This document shows, piece after piece, positions 44,737-53,587 of a DNA stretch of 64,000 nt (position 1 is its first letter; each line of letters begins with the position of its first letter). The stretch spans positions 310,001 to 374,000 of the forward strand of contig CANKYF010000003.1 of assembly GCA_947487895.1 (NCBI GenBank), read 5' to 3'. Under the pieces are notes generated by a model that saw only the letters and a list, made by a program, of their open reading frames with translations, ran no database searches and was not told where the DNA came from. The translations under genes were made by a program, and so were the position numbers. This DNA is from an uncultured Flavobacteriaceae bacterium (GTDB lineage Bacteria > Bacteroidota > Bacteroidia > Flavobacteriales > Flavobacteriaceae).

Positions 44737-44744
44737 TACTTTTG
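44737..44744 (+). promoter_or_regulatory. Candidate -7 box of ribE
   Basis: TACTTTTG fits TAnnTTTG and lies 35 bp before the ribE ATG. A TTG 16 bp upstream (44718-44720) could be the -33 element. No FMN riboswitch features are visible. Confidence 0.5.
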
Positions 44745-44779
44745 ATGCTGCAAATTTAACCAAATAAACAGATTAAAGC

Positions 44780-45379
44780 ATGTTTACAGGAATTATTGAA
44801 GACATAGGAACCATTACAGGCTTAAAAGAAGAAAACACTAATCTTCATATTAAGGTAAAAAGCAACATTACTTCAGAATTAAAAATAGACCAAAGTGTGG
44901 CTCATAATGGTGTTTGTTTAACTGTAGTTGAAATTGAGAACGATGAATATACTGTAACTGCTATTAAAGAAACTCTAGACAAAACTAACTTAAACACTTT
45001 ACAAGTTGAAGATAAAGTGAATCTTGAGCGTGCTATGAAACTAGGTGATAGGCTAGACGGCCATATAGTACAAGGTCATGTAGATCAAACAGGTATTTGC
45101 ACTAATGTAAAAGAGGAAAACGGAAGTTGGGTTTTTACTTTTGAATATGATGCTTCTTTAAATAACATCACCATTGAAAAGGGCTCCATAACTATAAATG
45201 GTACAAGTTTAACAGTTGTTAATTCCAAGGCAAACTCTTTTAGTGTAGCAATTATACCATACACTTATGAACACACAAACTTCAATACCTTCAAAAAGGG
45301 CACTGTAGTAAATCTAGAATTTGATGTTTTAGGCAAATACGTGACTAAATTGGCTAGTATGAATTCAATTAACCAGTAA
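44780..45379 (+). CDS. ribE: Riboflavin synthase, alpha subunit
   Basis: 199 residues made of two lumazine-binding barrels. N-barrel: 'MFTGIIEDIGTITGLKEENT', 'SVAHNGVCLTVVEI'; C-barrel: 'RLDGHIVQGHVDQTGICTNV', 'KGSITINGTSLTVVN'. It joins two 6,7-dimethyl-8-ribityllumazine molecules to riboflavin. The N-terminal MFTGI is the invariant start of the family. Convergent with the PID-CTERM gene. Confidence 0.96.
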   Translation: MFTGIIEDIGTITGLKEENTNLHIKVKSNITSELKIDQSVAHNGVCLTVVEIENDEYTVTAIKETLDKTNLNTLQVEDKVNLERAMKLGDRLDGHIVQGHVDQTGICTNVKEENGSWVFTFEYDASLNNITIEKGSITINGTSLTVVNSKANSFSVAIIPYTYEHTNFNTFKKGTVVNLEFDVLGKYVTKLASMNSINQ

Positions 45380-45384
45380 AAATT

Positions 45385-45588
45385 TTAATTAGAATTCTTC
45401 TGAAAGAGAAGTTTTTTAACTCCATAACACAAAGCAAAAACTGCTCCTAAAATAATTCCTCCATCTATAGGTACGTTTCCAGGCGGTGGTGGTGGCGTAC
45501 CTGGAGTAGGCGGAATCTGGGCTACGCATACAAAACTTATTAATACAAATAAGATTGAGGCAAATATTCTTCTATTTTGTATAGTCAT
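45385..45588 (-). CDS. Small PID-CTERM sorting-signal protein
   Basis: 67 residues from ATG 45588 ('MTIQNRRIFASILFVLISFV' then 'CVAQ', a signal peptide). A longer frame to 45651 would put a non-signal stretch in front. After the cleavage site there is only a short Pro-rich linker ('IPPTPGTPPPPPGN') and then 'VPIDGGIILGAVFALCYGVK' + 'KLLFQK': the PID motif, a transmembrane helix and a basic end, the PID-CTERM sorting tail. Such tails are believed to be processed by an exosortase-like system. The mature protein would be almost nothing but linker, which is typical of these tiny members. Confidence 0.8.
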   Translation of the reverse strand: MTIQNRRIFASILFVLISFVCVAQIPPTPGTPPPPPGNVPIDGGIILGAVFALCYGVKKLLFQKNSN

Positions 45589-45886
45589 TTGAACACAAAT
45601 GTATAAAAAAAAGTGTGTTGAGTAAACAATTATGGTTGTTTTTCGTTGCAAAAAAACCTTTTAACCGCAAAAAAAACCGATGAATTGATTGTTTTGTGTT
45701 TTTACTCTTAATAAAAAACGCCTTTCTTAACTAGATATTATAACTAACTAAAAAAGTAATCAACTTCCTTCTTTATCGTTCAACACAAATATATACATTA
45801 TTTAAATTGAAAAAACATTTATTTTTTTTAATTGAATAACTCTTAGTTTTTTTGAAAATAAATACGAATATATTACTCTTAGATAT

Positions 45887-48808
45887 TTACATTAAAGCCT
45901 TTCTTAAAATACTAATAGGATGAAACGATTTTTTTTGAGTGCCATCTAGTATTTGATGTCTACAACTAGTTCCAGAAGCCGCAATTAAAACAGAAGTTTC
46001 CATATTTCTAATTTTAGGAAATAGTGTGTCTTCACCTACTTGCATACTTACCTTGTAATGCTCTTTTTCGTAACCAAAAGATCCTGCCATTCCACAACAA
46101 CCAGAATTTATAATACTTACTGTATAGTTTTTAGGTAAATTAAGCATCCCAAAAGTTGCCTCTATATTACTCAATGCTTTTTGATGACAATGACCATGTA
46201 TTTTTACAACTTTAGATTCTGTTGTAAATTGATCTGCTATAATATTTCCTTTCTCAATTTCGGATTTAATGAACTCTTCAATAGTAAAAGTATTTTGAGA
46301 AATTTGGTTTGCATCTTTCTTATTTGAAGCTAATCTCAAATATTCATCTCTAAAAGATAATATAGCAGAAGGCTCTAATCCTATTAAAGGCTTTTCTTTG
46401 GATATTAATCTGGAAAAAATAGAAATATTTTTATCAATAACGTCTTTAGCTTCGTCCAAAAACCCTTTAGATATAAAGCTTCTACCACTTTCTTCATGTT
46501 CCACAATATTAACTTCATAACCTAAATTTGAAAGTAATTCTATGGCATCTATTCCTAAATCTACGTCATAATAATTGGTAAACTCATCTATAAACAGGTA
46601 CAGTTCTCCTTTAACATATATCTTAGCTGCTAACTGGTTTTTATTTTGCTTATACCAGTTTCTTAAAGTAGTTTTTGCTAAATTAGGTATGCTTCTTTCT
46701 GCAGCTATTCCCATTACATTTTTAGACAAAGTAGTATTTAAAATAGCATTCGTTAACCTTGGAAACTTACTTCCTAATTTATTATACTTAACATTATTGG
46801 CCATCATTTTAGCTCTAAAAGACGGCGGATTTTCTTTTTGATATTGATATAAAAACTCTGCTTTAAAACTTGCTACATCAACATTGCTTGGACACTCACT
46901 AGCACAAGCTTTACAGCTTAAACAGAGATCAAAAACTTGTTTTAATTCCTCGTGATTAAACTTATTCTTTTTATCTGAATTGGTTAAAAATTCTCTTAAA
47001 GCATTAGCTCTTGCTCTAGTAGTATCTTTTTCATTTTTTGTAGCTCTATAACTGGGACACATCGTACCACCTGCAGATACTGATTTTCTACAATCTCCTG
47101 AACCATTACATTTTTCCGCAGCTTTTAAAAGCCCTTCAGAATCTGAAAAATCTAGTAAAGTTTCAATTTCAGGTTCTTTTCTATCAATTTCATAACGCAA
47201 CGATTTATCCATTGGAAATGCATCCACTATTTTCCCTTTATTGAATACATTATTAGGGTCAAAAATGTTTTTAATTCGTCTTAATAATTGATAATTTTTA
47301 TCCCCAATCATTAATGGTAAAAACTCAGCACGCACAATCCCATCGCCATGTTCACCACTAAATGATCCCTTATATTTCTTTACAAGTTTAGCTGTATTAG
47401 TTGTGATTTCTCTAAATAGCGCTACATCTTTAGAATCTTTTAAATTTAGAATAGGGCGCAAATGAATTTCGCCAGCCCCAGCATGTGCATAATAAACCGC
47501 TTTTTGATTGTAGCCGTCCATCATTTTTGTAAACTCAACTATGTAATTTGGCAAATCTTTTAAATCTACTGCAGTGTCTTCAATACAAGCGACAGCCTTA
47601 GCATCTCCAACAATATTACCTAACAAGCCTAAGCCTGCTTTTCTAAGATTTAAAGCTTTATTAATATCTTCATTATACAATTCTGGGAAAGCATAACCAA
47701 AACCTGCTTCCTTTAAATCTTGAATTAATTGAGTAGTTAGCTTTTTTAAATCTTCTTTAGTTTCTGCTCTAAGCTCTAGCATTAAAACAGCTTCTGGATC
47801 ACCCTCAATAAAAAACCTATTTTTAAGTTGCTCTCTATTGTTTTTAGTACAATCTAGAATGGTTTTGTCTAACAATTCACACGCATACAAATTATGCTTC
47901 ATAGCAATAACAGTAGCTTCTAAACTTTCATGTACACTTGTAAAATGGGGCACAATTAATACCTCTTCTTTTGGAGGCAGGTTATCTAACTGTAATTTAA
48001 TAGCTGTTGAAAATGCCAAAGTCCCCTCACTACCAGATAATAACTTAGCTATGTTAATTTTATCAACTAATCCATTTTCAGAATCACTATCTAAAAAAGT
48101 ATCTACAGCATACCCAGTATTTCTTCTATGTATGGTTTTATTAGGGAATTCTTTATGGATTTCCTCTTGAATTTCTGTATCTGAAAGTTCTTCAATTAAG
48201 GATTTATAAATATTACTTTCTAAATCTTTCCCTTTTATTTTTTCAGCCAGCTCTTCTTCATTTAAAGAATTAAAAACAACTTCTGACCCATTTGATAATA
48301 TCGTTTCTAATTCTAGAACTTTATCTCTAGTAACACCATATTTTATAGAGGTAGAACCAGAGGAATTATTCCCAACCATACCCCCAATCATACATCTATT
48401 ACTGGTTGATGTATTTGGTGAAAAAAACAATCCGTGAGGTTTTAAAAAAAGGTTGAGATCATCTCTAATAATACCTGGTTTTACTGTTACGGTTTTTTCT
48501 TCTTTATTAAACTGAATAATCTCGGTAAAATATTTTGAAACATCAACCACAATACCATCACCCACACATTGTCCTGCCAAAGATGTTCCTGCTGTTCTAG
48601 GTATTAAAGTGGTGTCATTCTCATAAGCAAATGCAATAAGTTTTTTTAAGTCTTGTTTGTCTTTTGGAAATGCTACTGCTAATGGAATTTTTCTATACAC
48701 CGATGCATCTGTAGTGTAGATACTTTTATGCAAATCATCAAAAAACAACTCCCCCTTTAATTGATTTGAAAGGTGTTCTAATTGTTTTTTGAGATTTGCT
48801 TCTTGCAT
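45887..48808 (-). CDS. Fused FAD-linked oxidoreductase / Fe-S (GlpC-like) protein, D-lactate or glycolate dehydrogenase type
   Basis: 973 residues. FAD-binding (PCMH) domain about 35-210 ('LIPRTAGTSLAGQCVGDGIV', 'IGGMVGNNSSGSTSIKYG'), FAD-oxidase C-terminal domain to about 520 ('YYAHAGAGEIHLRPILNL', 'FSGEHGDGIVRAEFLPLMIG'), then Fe-S part: 'CNGSGDCRKSVSAGGTMCPS' and 'CLSCKACASECPSNVDV', and CCG-type motifs 'GHCHQKALSN' and 'SGCCGMAGSFGYEKEHY'. The fusion of a GlcD/Dld-type flavoprotein with a GlpC-type electron acceptor is typical of quinone-linked 2-hydroxyacid dehydrogenases at the inner membrane. Substrate (D-lactate, glycolate, 2-hydroxyglutarate) cannot be chosen. Confidence 0.9.
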   Translation of the reverse strand: MQEANLKKQLEHLSNQLKGELFFDDLHKSIYTTDASVYRKIPLAVAFPKDKQDLKKLIAFAYENDTTLIPRTAGTSLAGQCVGDGIVVDVSKYFTEIIQFNKEEKTVTVKPGIIRDDLNLFLKPHGLFFSPNTSTSNRCMIGGMVGNNSSGSTSIKYGVTRDKVLELETILSNGSEVVFNSLNEEELAEKIKGKDLESNIYKSLIEELSDTEIQEEIHKEFPNKTIHRRNTGYAVDTFLDSDSENGLVDKINIAKLLSGSEGTLAFSTAIKLQLDNLPPKEEVLIVPHFTSVHESLEATVIAMKHNLYACELLDKTILDCTKNNREQLKNRFFIEGDPEAVLMLELRAETKEDLKKLTTQLIQDLKEAGFGYAFPELYNEDINKALNLRKAGLGLLGNIVGDAKAVACIEDTAVDLKDLPNYIVEFTKMMDGYNQKAVYYAHAGAGEIHLRPILNLKDSKDVALFREITTNTAKLVKKYKGSFSGEHGDGIVRAEFLPLMIGDKNYQLLRRIKNIFDPNNVFNKGKIVDAFPMDKSLRYEIDRKEPEIETLLDFSDSEGLLKAAEKCNGSGDCRKSVSAGGTMCPSYRATKNEKDTTRARANALREFLTNSDKKNKFNHEELKQVFDLCLSCKACASECPSNVDVASFKAEFLYQYQKENPPSFRAKMMANNVKYNKLGSKFPRLTNAILNTTLSKNVMGIAAERSIPNLAKTTLRNWYKQNKNQLAAKIYVKGELYLFIDEFTNYYDVDLGIDAIELLSNLGYEVNIVEHEESGRSFISKGFLDEAKDVIDKNISIFSRLISKEKPLIGLEPSAILSFRDEYLRLASNKKDANQISQNTFTIEEFIKSEIEKGNIIADQFTTESKVVKIHGHCHQKALSNIEATFGMLNLPKNYTVSIINSGCCGMAGSFGYEKEHYKVSMQVGEDTLFPKIRNMETSVLIAASGTSCRHQILDGTQKKSFHPISILRKALM

Positions 48809-48841
48809 ACTAGTGTTTTAAGCGAATATAGGTCATTCAAC

Positions 48842-48876
48842 AAAAAAAGCCTAAACTACAAATGTAATTTAAGCTT
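48842..48876 (-). terminator. Intrinsic terminator of the gspF operon
   Basis: Minus strand: AAGCTTAAA and TTTAGGCTT (9 bp including one U-G pair) with a 12-nt loop, followed by seven T. It lies 66 bp beyond the gspF stop and just before the oxidoreductase gene. Confidence 0.75.
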
Positions 48877-48941
48877 TGAGGAATGTTCCTGCTGTTCCAA
48901 TAAATCATGAAGGTAGAATTCTCTAAATTAATAAACTAAAA

Positions 48942-50078
48942 CTACCCCATAACACTACTCAGTTTAAACATAGGTAAGTACATTGCAATTAGTATAACAC
49001 CAACCAAAACACCTATTATAAGAATTATAAAAGGTTCTAAAAGTGTAGATAGCATTTTAGATTTTTGTTGCACTTTACTATTGTACTGCTTATTCAATCT
49101 TTCAAATATGTATTCTGTTTCATTAGTTTCTTCAGCAACTTTAACTAAAGCTATCATTTTATCATCAAAAATTTTATGCTTTTTTAAGCTTTCACTCAAA
49201 CTAGCGCCTCTTAGAACATATGTTTCAACTTCAGATAATGCATTTTCTAATGGTATAAACTGAATCATTTGTTTTACAAGTTGTATGCTATTGATGATGG
49301 GCACTTTTGATGCAGTTAATAGTGTAACAGCCTGTGTAAACTGCGATAAATAAACCGTTTTAATAAAGTCTCCAATAATAGGAATTTTTAATGTTAACTT
49401 ATCTAAAATAGCTTTAGCTCGTCTTCTTTTCTTTATAATCATTTTTAATAAAACCAATAGAAATAGAAACAATAGTAGTACCCAACCATAACTACTCAAT
49501 AATTCAGAAGCCCTTATAATAAGTTTAGTTATAGCTGGTAATTCAACACCTTGTTGTTCAAAAATATCCTGAAACATTGGTACTACATAATGCAACATAA
49601 AAAACACTACTAACACTGCTGTGCTTAAAATTATTATTGGGTAAGTTAATGCACTTATTAGGTTTCTCCTTTGTTCATTTTTTCTTGCAAAAAAACTTCC
49701 TAACTGGTCAATCACCTGAGATAAGGTGCCCGTTTCTTCTCCAATCTCTATAGAATAAAATTCATAATTGGTAAACTCCTTATGGGCTTTTAAAGCTTCT
49801 GACAGGCTGTTTCCTGAAATAATACTACCTGATATTTTATTTGTAAGGTCCTTGTTTTGAGATTTCTTTTGAGATTTTTCTATAAGTTCTAATGCTTCTT
49901 TTAATGATACTCCAGCCTTTAACAAAACTCCCAATTCAGTATAAAAGGCCTCTTTTACTTTATTTGAAAACGCTGTATGAAACAGTTGAATGTCCTTCTT
50001 TAAAAATGACACTTCTTTAGAAACGTTCTTTTTGTTTTGTTCCTCTTTTAAAATTATATTTTCAAGCTGAAATCCCAT
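48942..50078 (-). CDS. Type II secretion / type IV pilus inner-membrane platform protein (GspF/PilC family)
   Basis: 378 residues with two T2SSF domains. The first (about 55-185) includes 'FYTELGVLLKAGVSLKEALE' and 'YEFYSIEIGEETGTLSQVID'; the second (about 255-370) includes 'FTQAVTLLTASKVPIINSIQ' and 'LVKVAEETNETEYIFERLNK'. Three transmembrane helices are visible. GspF/PilC forms the platform that the assembly ATPase turns to build a pseudopilus. It is the last of six overlapping genes with pseudopilin-like partners; no ATPase (GspE/PilB) or secretin (GspD/PilQ) is in the window, so these must be elsewhere. Confidence 0.93.
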   Translation of the reverse strand: MGFQLENIILKEEQNKKNVSKEVSFLKKDIQLFHTAFSNKVKEAFYTELGVLLKAGVSLKEALELIEKSQKKSQNKDLTNKISGSIISGNSLSEALKAHKEFTNYEFYSIEIGEETGTLSQVIDQLGSFFARKNEQRRNLISALTYPIIILSTAVLVVFFMLHYVVPMFQDIFEQQGVELPAITKLIIRASELLSSYGWVLLLFLFLLVLLKMIIKKRRRAKAILDKLTLKIPIIGDFIKTVYLSQFTQAVTLLTASKVPIINSIQLVKQMIQFIPLENALSEVETYVLRGASLSESLKKHKIFDDKMIALVKVAEETNETEYIFERLNKQYNSKVQQKSKMLSTLLEPFIILIIGVLVGVILIAMYLPMFKLSSVMG

Positions 50079-50080
50079 AT

Positions 50081-50545
50081 TTAATCTAAAAATGATGCTG
50101 CCGAATTTTGTTTATATACAAAGAGTGTTTGTGAAAATGCTACTTTTGAAGTTATTAACTTCAATGCATCTATTCTGCCTTCAGATATCCTTTCTCCATT
50201 AAAATAAAACTGTTTGCTTTCAATTTTAACATGTAATGTATCAAAAGGGGTTACTAAAAAATTTTCATGGAACTTATAAGTGGTTGTATCTATTTCAGAC
50301 GAAAACATCAACTCATCTTCTAATGGCCTGTAACTTATTTTAGAAAATCTATTAAAATCTAAATTTATAAGTTGTTCCATCTTATCAATTTCAAGATTCC
50401 TGCTTAAGTTCACCTGAATACCCTTCATATGTTTTTGTACCATAGATAATACAGAAAATGCCATACCCATAACAATGGTAGTGATAATAATAACAATAAC
50501 CATTTCACTTAAGGTATAGGCTTCTATTTTATGTTTAGTTTGCAA
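50081..50545 (-). CDS. Prepilin-type protein
   Basis: 154 residues. N-terminal class III signal: 'KIEA' then 'YTLSEMVIVIIITTIVMGMA' with Glu five residues after the probable cleavage site, the type IV prepilin pattern. The rest is a small mixed fold ('KMEQLINLDFNRFSKISYRP'-like text, exactly 'KMEQLINLDFNRFSKI'). It resembles GspJ/PulJ-like minor pseudopilins by position after a GspI-like gene. It overlaps the upstream gene by 11 bp. Confidence 0.82.
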   Translation of the reverse strand: MQTKHKIEAYTLSEMVIVIIITTIVMGMAFSVLSMVQKHMKGIQVNLSRNLEIDKMEQLINLDFNRFSKISYRPLEDELMFSSEIDTTTYKFHENFLVTPFDTLHVKIESKQFYFNGERISEGRIDALKLITSKVAFSQTLFVYKQNSAASFLD

Positions 50546-50867
50546 TAAAATTTCTTGAGATTAGATGTTTAGAGTCTGTATGTATTGCTTCAATAATTAC
50601 AATTTGCTTATCTTTTTCCTTATACTTTTCTATACTTATATGCCATTGCCCAAACACATCATTATAAGGTACAACTATCTTATCATTTACATACAAATAT
50701 TCCATCTCATTTAAATGAGTTTCTATAGATCTTGTATTTGACTTTATATTGCTTGAAAACAAATTGTTTAGTATCATACTTGCCAACATAAAAGCAACTA
50801 CAATTAATACAGAAGCCACTAGAGTTTCCATTAAGGTTGATGCTCTTATCTTTTTTAATACAACCAT
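50535..50867 (-). CDS. Prepilin-type protein (GspI-like)
   Basis: 110 residues. 'KKIRA' followed by 'STLMETLVASVLIVVAFMLA' gives the type IV prepilin signature: basic leader, small residue at cleavage, Glu five positions later and a hydrophobic helix. The soluble part is short. Minor pseudopilins of GspI type fit this size. It overlaps both neighbours (13 and 11 bp), a sign of translational coupling. Confidence 0.8.
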   Translation of the reverse strand: MVVLKKIRASTLMETLVASVLIVVAFMLASMILNNLFSSNIKSNTRSIETHLNEMEYLYVNDKIVVPYNDVFGQWHISIEKYKEKDKQIVIIEAIHTDSKHLISRNFIAN

Positions 50868-52123
50868 TTAGTTATTCCTTTTTTAGAATTAAGAAAGCTT
50901 AACCCGACGTATTCACCTGATAGATTATCAACTATAATCTGTCCATTATAAATATGATTTTGATACATTGATCCTGATTGATTTGCAACAAAACCCGAAG
51001 TAAAAACAGCGCCTTTAATCTCACCTAACAATTCTATATTTTTATTGCAAAATACTTCACCATATATTTTCACTTTATCTTGTATTATAATTTGAGGGTG
51101 ATAATTTTTATCATTTCCCAAAAAAATCACCACCCCTTTTACTAATGACCCTTTGCTTAACTCAATAAAAGATGGATTATCTAATTTGTTTTTTTGATGA
51201 TTATATGCATCTGTATTATTTAAAACCAATGCAGAAGGATAGGTGAGTTCACAATTTTTTCCAACTGTAATTTTTTTAGTTGCAAAGGCTTGAAAACATC
51301 CTTTTACATGATGTTTTACTTCTATTTCTGGTGCAATTAATAAGACATCTTTAAGCTTAGATTGTGAATGCACTGTAATTTTTGTGCCTGATTGTACTAC
51401 AATATTCCCTGTAAAAGCCTCATCAAATAATTCAATAGCATAAGAGCTATAGAGTAGTTTAATGGGGTTGTAAAATGAATTTTCAAGTTTTTTACTGTTC
51501 TGTACATCTAAAAACATTGTATTTTCTGCATTCTTGTATTTATAAGGGGTTATTTCAATCTCGTTTTTCAATGAGTTTGAAAATTGAGGTAATTGACCAC
51601 TAAATTTTGTATTGCCATAAATAAGGGCATTGCCATAATATGAATGTCCTGAAATATTACCAGTTCTTATACCTTGTTTAGGCACATAAGCAAGCCCTTG
51701 TATTTTTGTATTTCCAACCAATACTAATGGCTTATTATGGTCTTCTAAATAAAGGGCTGTTCTTTTTGTTTTTAATTGCCTTCCCCCCACCAACGCTATT
51801 TTTTTTAAAACCTTATTTTTTATTTTAGAAACCGACGTCACCTTCTCAAAAACACCCCAATGGGTCTTATGTATTTTTACTGTTTTAAACGTCTCATTAA
51901 AAATATTTAGTTCTAAAGTATCTCTAAGTAAATCTGAATTTTGAGTTGCATACAACATCCCTTTATCACAATTTTTAATAACTTCTAAAGAGACATTTGT
52001 TTGTATTTTAAAATGCTTATGAGTGTGAAGTAGTATAATGAATGCTCCCAATACCAATGCTATAACTACAACAACGTACATAGTAAACTGTAAAGCACCT
52101 GCATTTAGCTTTTTTACTATCAT
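50855..52123 (-). CDS. GspK/PilX-like membrane protein with bactofilin-like beta-helix
   Basis: 422 residues. The N-terminus 'MIVKKLNAGALQFTMYVVVV' + 'IALVLGAFIILLH' resembles GspK/PilX pseudopilins (basic leader, 'G-A-L', hydrophobic helix, no Glu5). The long C-terminal part has regular short strands with Gly turns ('GLAYVPKQGIRTGNISGHSY', 'VKIYGEVFCNKNIELLGEIK', 'GAVFTSGFV') that look like a right-handed beta-helix of the bactofilin / polymer-forming type. Such a fusion is not part of standard GspK. It overlaps its neighbours by 4 and 13 bp. Function in pseudopilus tip assembly is inferred from position only. Confidence 0.7.
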   Translation of the reverse strand: MIVKKLNAGALQFTMYVVVVIALVLGAFIILLHTHKHFKIQTNVSLEVIKNCDKGMLYATQNSDLLRDTLELNIFNETFKTVKIHKTHWGVFEKVTSVSKIKNKVLKKIALVGGRQLKTKRTALYLEDHNKPLVLVGNTKIQGLAYVPKQGIRTGNISGHSYYGNALIYGNTKFSGQLPQFSNSLKNEIEITPYKYKNAENTMFLDVQNSKKLENSFYNPIKLLYSSYAIELFDEAFTGNIVVQSGTKITVHSQSKLKDVLLIAPEIEVKHHVKGCFQAFATKKITVGKNCELTYPSALVLNNTDAYNHQKNKLDNPSFIELSKGSLVKGVVIFLGNDKNYHPQIIIQDKVKIYGEVFCNKNIELLGEIKGAVFTSGFVANQSGSMYQNHIYNGQIIVDNLSGEYVGLSFLNSKKGITKWLY

Positions 52124-52575
52124 CTTCTTTTAATTATTTTATGACTTCCTTTAAACGATATTTTTATTTGCTTTGAGTTACCACTAATTAATTTAATGTT
52201 ATTTAATACTTGACCTTGCTTCATTAAAAATTGCTGCCCGTCTATAGAAATAATAAAAATGTGGGTCTTAGTATTTCTTTTAGAGATATTACCATGATAT
52301 AGTATAGGTTTCCATTCTATTTGTCCTGTTATAGTTTTCTTAGCTTTAACTTCTTTTTTAACTTGTAATGTTCCTAAGAAAGGATCTCTATTTACTGCTG
52401 TAATTGAAAATGTATCTACTTGTTTAATTGTGTCTGGTTTAAACGAGATATCAACACGTTTTTGGCGTAATTCTGGGACACTTGGTTTTATAGTACTAAG
52501 TACCTTATAACCAATAATACCCCATACAATAAGAACCAATACCAAAAGCATATATGTTTTGGTTTTATTCTTCAA
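52120..52575 (-). CDS. GspC/PilP-like inner-membrane protein
   Basis: 151 residues: one N-terminal transmembrane helix ('YMLLVLVLIVWGIIGYKVL'), a linker, and the motif 'NRDPFLG' which precedes the small beta domain in GspC and PilP, followed by 'HIFIISIDGQQFLMKQGQVL' and a basic end 'ISFKGSHKIIKRR'. These proteins link the inner-membrane platform to the secretin. Identification rests on the motif, topology and operon; sequence similarity to proteobacterial GspC is not obvious. Confidence 0.65.
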   Translation of the reverse strand: MKNKTKTYMLLVLVLIVWGIIGYKVLSTIKPSVPELRQKRVDISFKPDTIKQVDTFSITAVNRDPFLGTLQVKKEVKAKKTITGQIEWKPILYHGNISKRNTKTHIFIISIDGQQFLMKQGQVLNNIKLISGNSKQIKISFKGSHKIIKRR

Positions 52576-52924
52576 TGGTAAAACTTTGTGTGCTGTAGTC
52601 TGTATTATACCCCGAGTTTTCTGCTCTTATACGCCATTCATAGTTATTATTTTCTAAGGCGATGTTAAAACTTGTAGCATTTAAGATAGAATCTGCAATA
52701 ATTTGATTAGCCTCAGCAAAATTTGGAGTGGCTATTTGTAATTTGTAAGATTCGGCATCTTCCACATTTTCCCAATTAAAAACAATGTCTCCAGCTTGCA
52801 AAACTGTTTCATTTTTTGGTGCTAAAACTTGTACCGTTGTATTAGAAATATCAACAACCTCAATGAGTTCTTCACATGAAATAACACCAAATAAAACAAT
52901 CAAATAAAACAACAACTTCTTCAT
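52565..52924 (-). CDS. Small lipoprotein with fibronectin-type III-like domain
   Basis: 119 residues. Lipobox 'LIVLFGVISCEELIEV' (Cys17). The rest looks like one FN3/Ig-like sandwich: 'VQVLAPKNETVLQAGDIVFN' + 'WENVEDAESYKLQIATP' and 'YEWRIRAENSGYNTDYSTQS'. Lipoproteins of this sort often sit next to pseudopilus genes, possibly as a pilotin for the secretin, but that role is not shown here. First gene of the six-gene operon. Confidence 0.75.
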   Translation of the reverse strand: MKKLLFYLIVLFGVISCEELIEVVDISNTTVQVLAPKNETVLQAGDIVFNWENVEDAESYKLQIATPNFAEANQIIADSILNATSFNIALENNNYEWRIRAENSGYNTDYSTQSFTIEE

Positions 52925-53225
52925 TATTTATAACTTGAATTAATTTGCTTTTGGGTTCTTACTTACCAAATAGTGATATAAATTTAATGTAGAAAAATAG
53001 TGCGTTTAATGGTTTAACTAATATGGTTTAACCTTAGTTTGAGTAAGGTTGCTAAATTATTTAGACATCTTTGGTATTATTCTAAGTCTGTGTTCGTTTA
53101 TAACAAGTGGAAGTTAAATTATGTATTGTATAACAAACCACCTCGTTAAAGGTGGCTTCTATCTTTATTTGTCTTACTCTTACCGCCACTCGTGAGGACA
53201 CGAGCGGTAGCCGTTACTTTGACAA
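52925..53225. other. Intergenic region between pseudopilus operon and toxin cassette array
   Basis: No gene seen. Two hairpins are present: CCACCT-CGTTAA-AGGTGG (53138-53155) and the stronger CTCGTG-AGGA-CACGAG with outer CCGC/GCGG (53183-53207). Either could end transcripts coming from the toxin locus. Confidence 0.5.
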
Positions 53226-53243
53226 ACTATGACCCAGCGGGGG
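53226..53243. repeat. 18-nt direct repeat, left copy
   Basis: ACTATGACCCAGCGGGGG. It matches 17 of 18 bases with ACTATAACCCAGCGGGGG at 53393-53410. The two flank spacer repeat copy A. Confidence 0.7.
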
Positions 53244-53371
53244 TCTTTAATATAACTATAAGCAAAGAAAAACAGCAATTAAACGTTTTGTTAACTACTG
53301 TTTTTCAATGATTTAAATTTTATTTTATAGTAATGTCCTATTTTGACCCATTACCATTTTGACCCATTACC
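53244..53371 (-). repeat. Cassette spacer repeat, copy A (short)
   Basis: 128 bp closely matching the inner parts of copies B (54020-54225) and C (56006-56227). It contains the hairpin GAAAAACAG ... CTGTTTTTC (53267-53306), a likely terminator on the minus strand, and two tandem GGTAATGGGTCAAAA units at its 5' end. The outer 85-90 bp present in B and C are missing. Confidence 0.85.
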
Positions 53372-53392
53372 CAAACTCGAACTAGCGCACAT

Positions 53393-53410
53393 ACTATAAC
53401 CCAGCGGGGG
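53393..53410. repeat. 18-nt direct repeat, right copy
   Basis: ACTATAACCCAGCGGGGG; on the minus strand it encodes the last four residues and stop of the small immunity candidate. See 53226-53243 for the partner copy. Confidence 0.7.
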
Positions 53411-53576
53411 GATTAAAATCTTCAATAATGGTCTCTATATAACTTTCGTCAAGATCTATTTTTTCAACAATATCTTTTAAAGTTTTTATATCATTTTCCT
53501 TAATAGCCTTGTCAAATTTGTCCATAAGATCACTAACATATAACCTCTCGTTAACTGTCATTCCTCCGTAATCCAT
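53394..53576 (-). CDS. Small candidate immunity protein of the ADP-ribosyltransferase-like tip
   Basis: 60 residues ('MDYGGMTVNERLYVSDLMDK' ... 'EDFNPPAGL'), soluble, mostly helical and acidic. It starts 11 bp after the end of the tip remnant, the normal place of an Rhs immunity gene. Proteins beginning 'MTVNERLY' are, to my memory, frequent beside Rhs-type toxins. No signal peptide, unlike the two other immunity candidates here, which fits a toxin acting in the cytosol. The final residues are encoded by an 18-nt repeated element. Confidence 0.75.
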   Translation of the reverse strand: MDYGGMTVNERLYVSDLMDKFDKAIKENDIKTLKDIVEKIDLDESYIETIIEDFNPPAGL

Positions 53577-53587
53577 AATTTAAGTTT

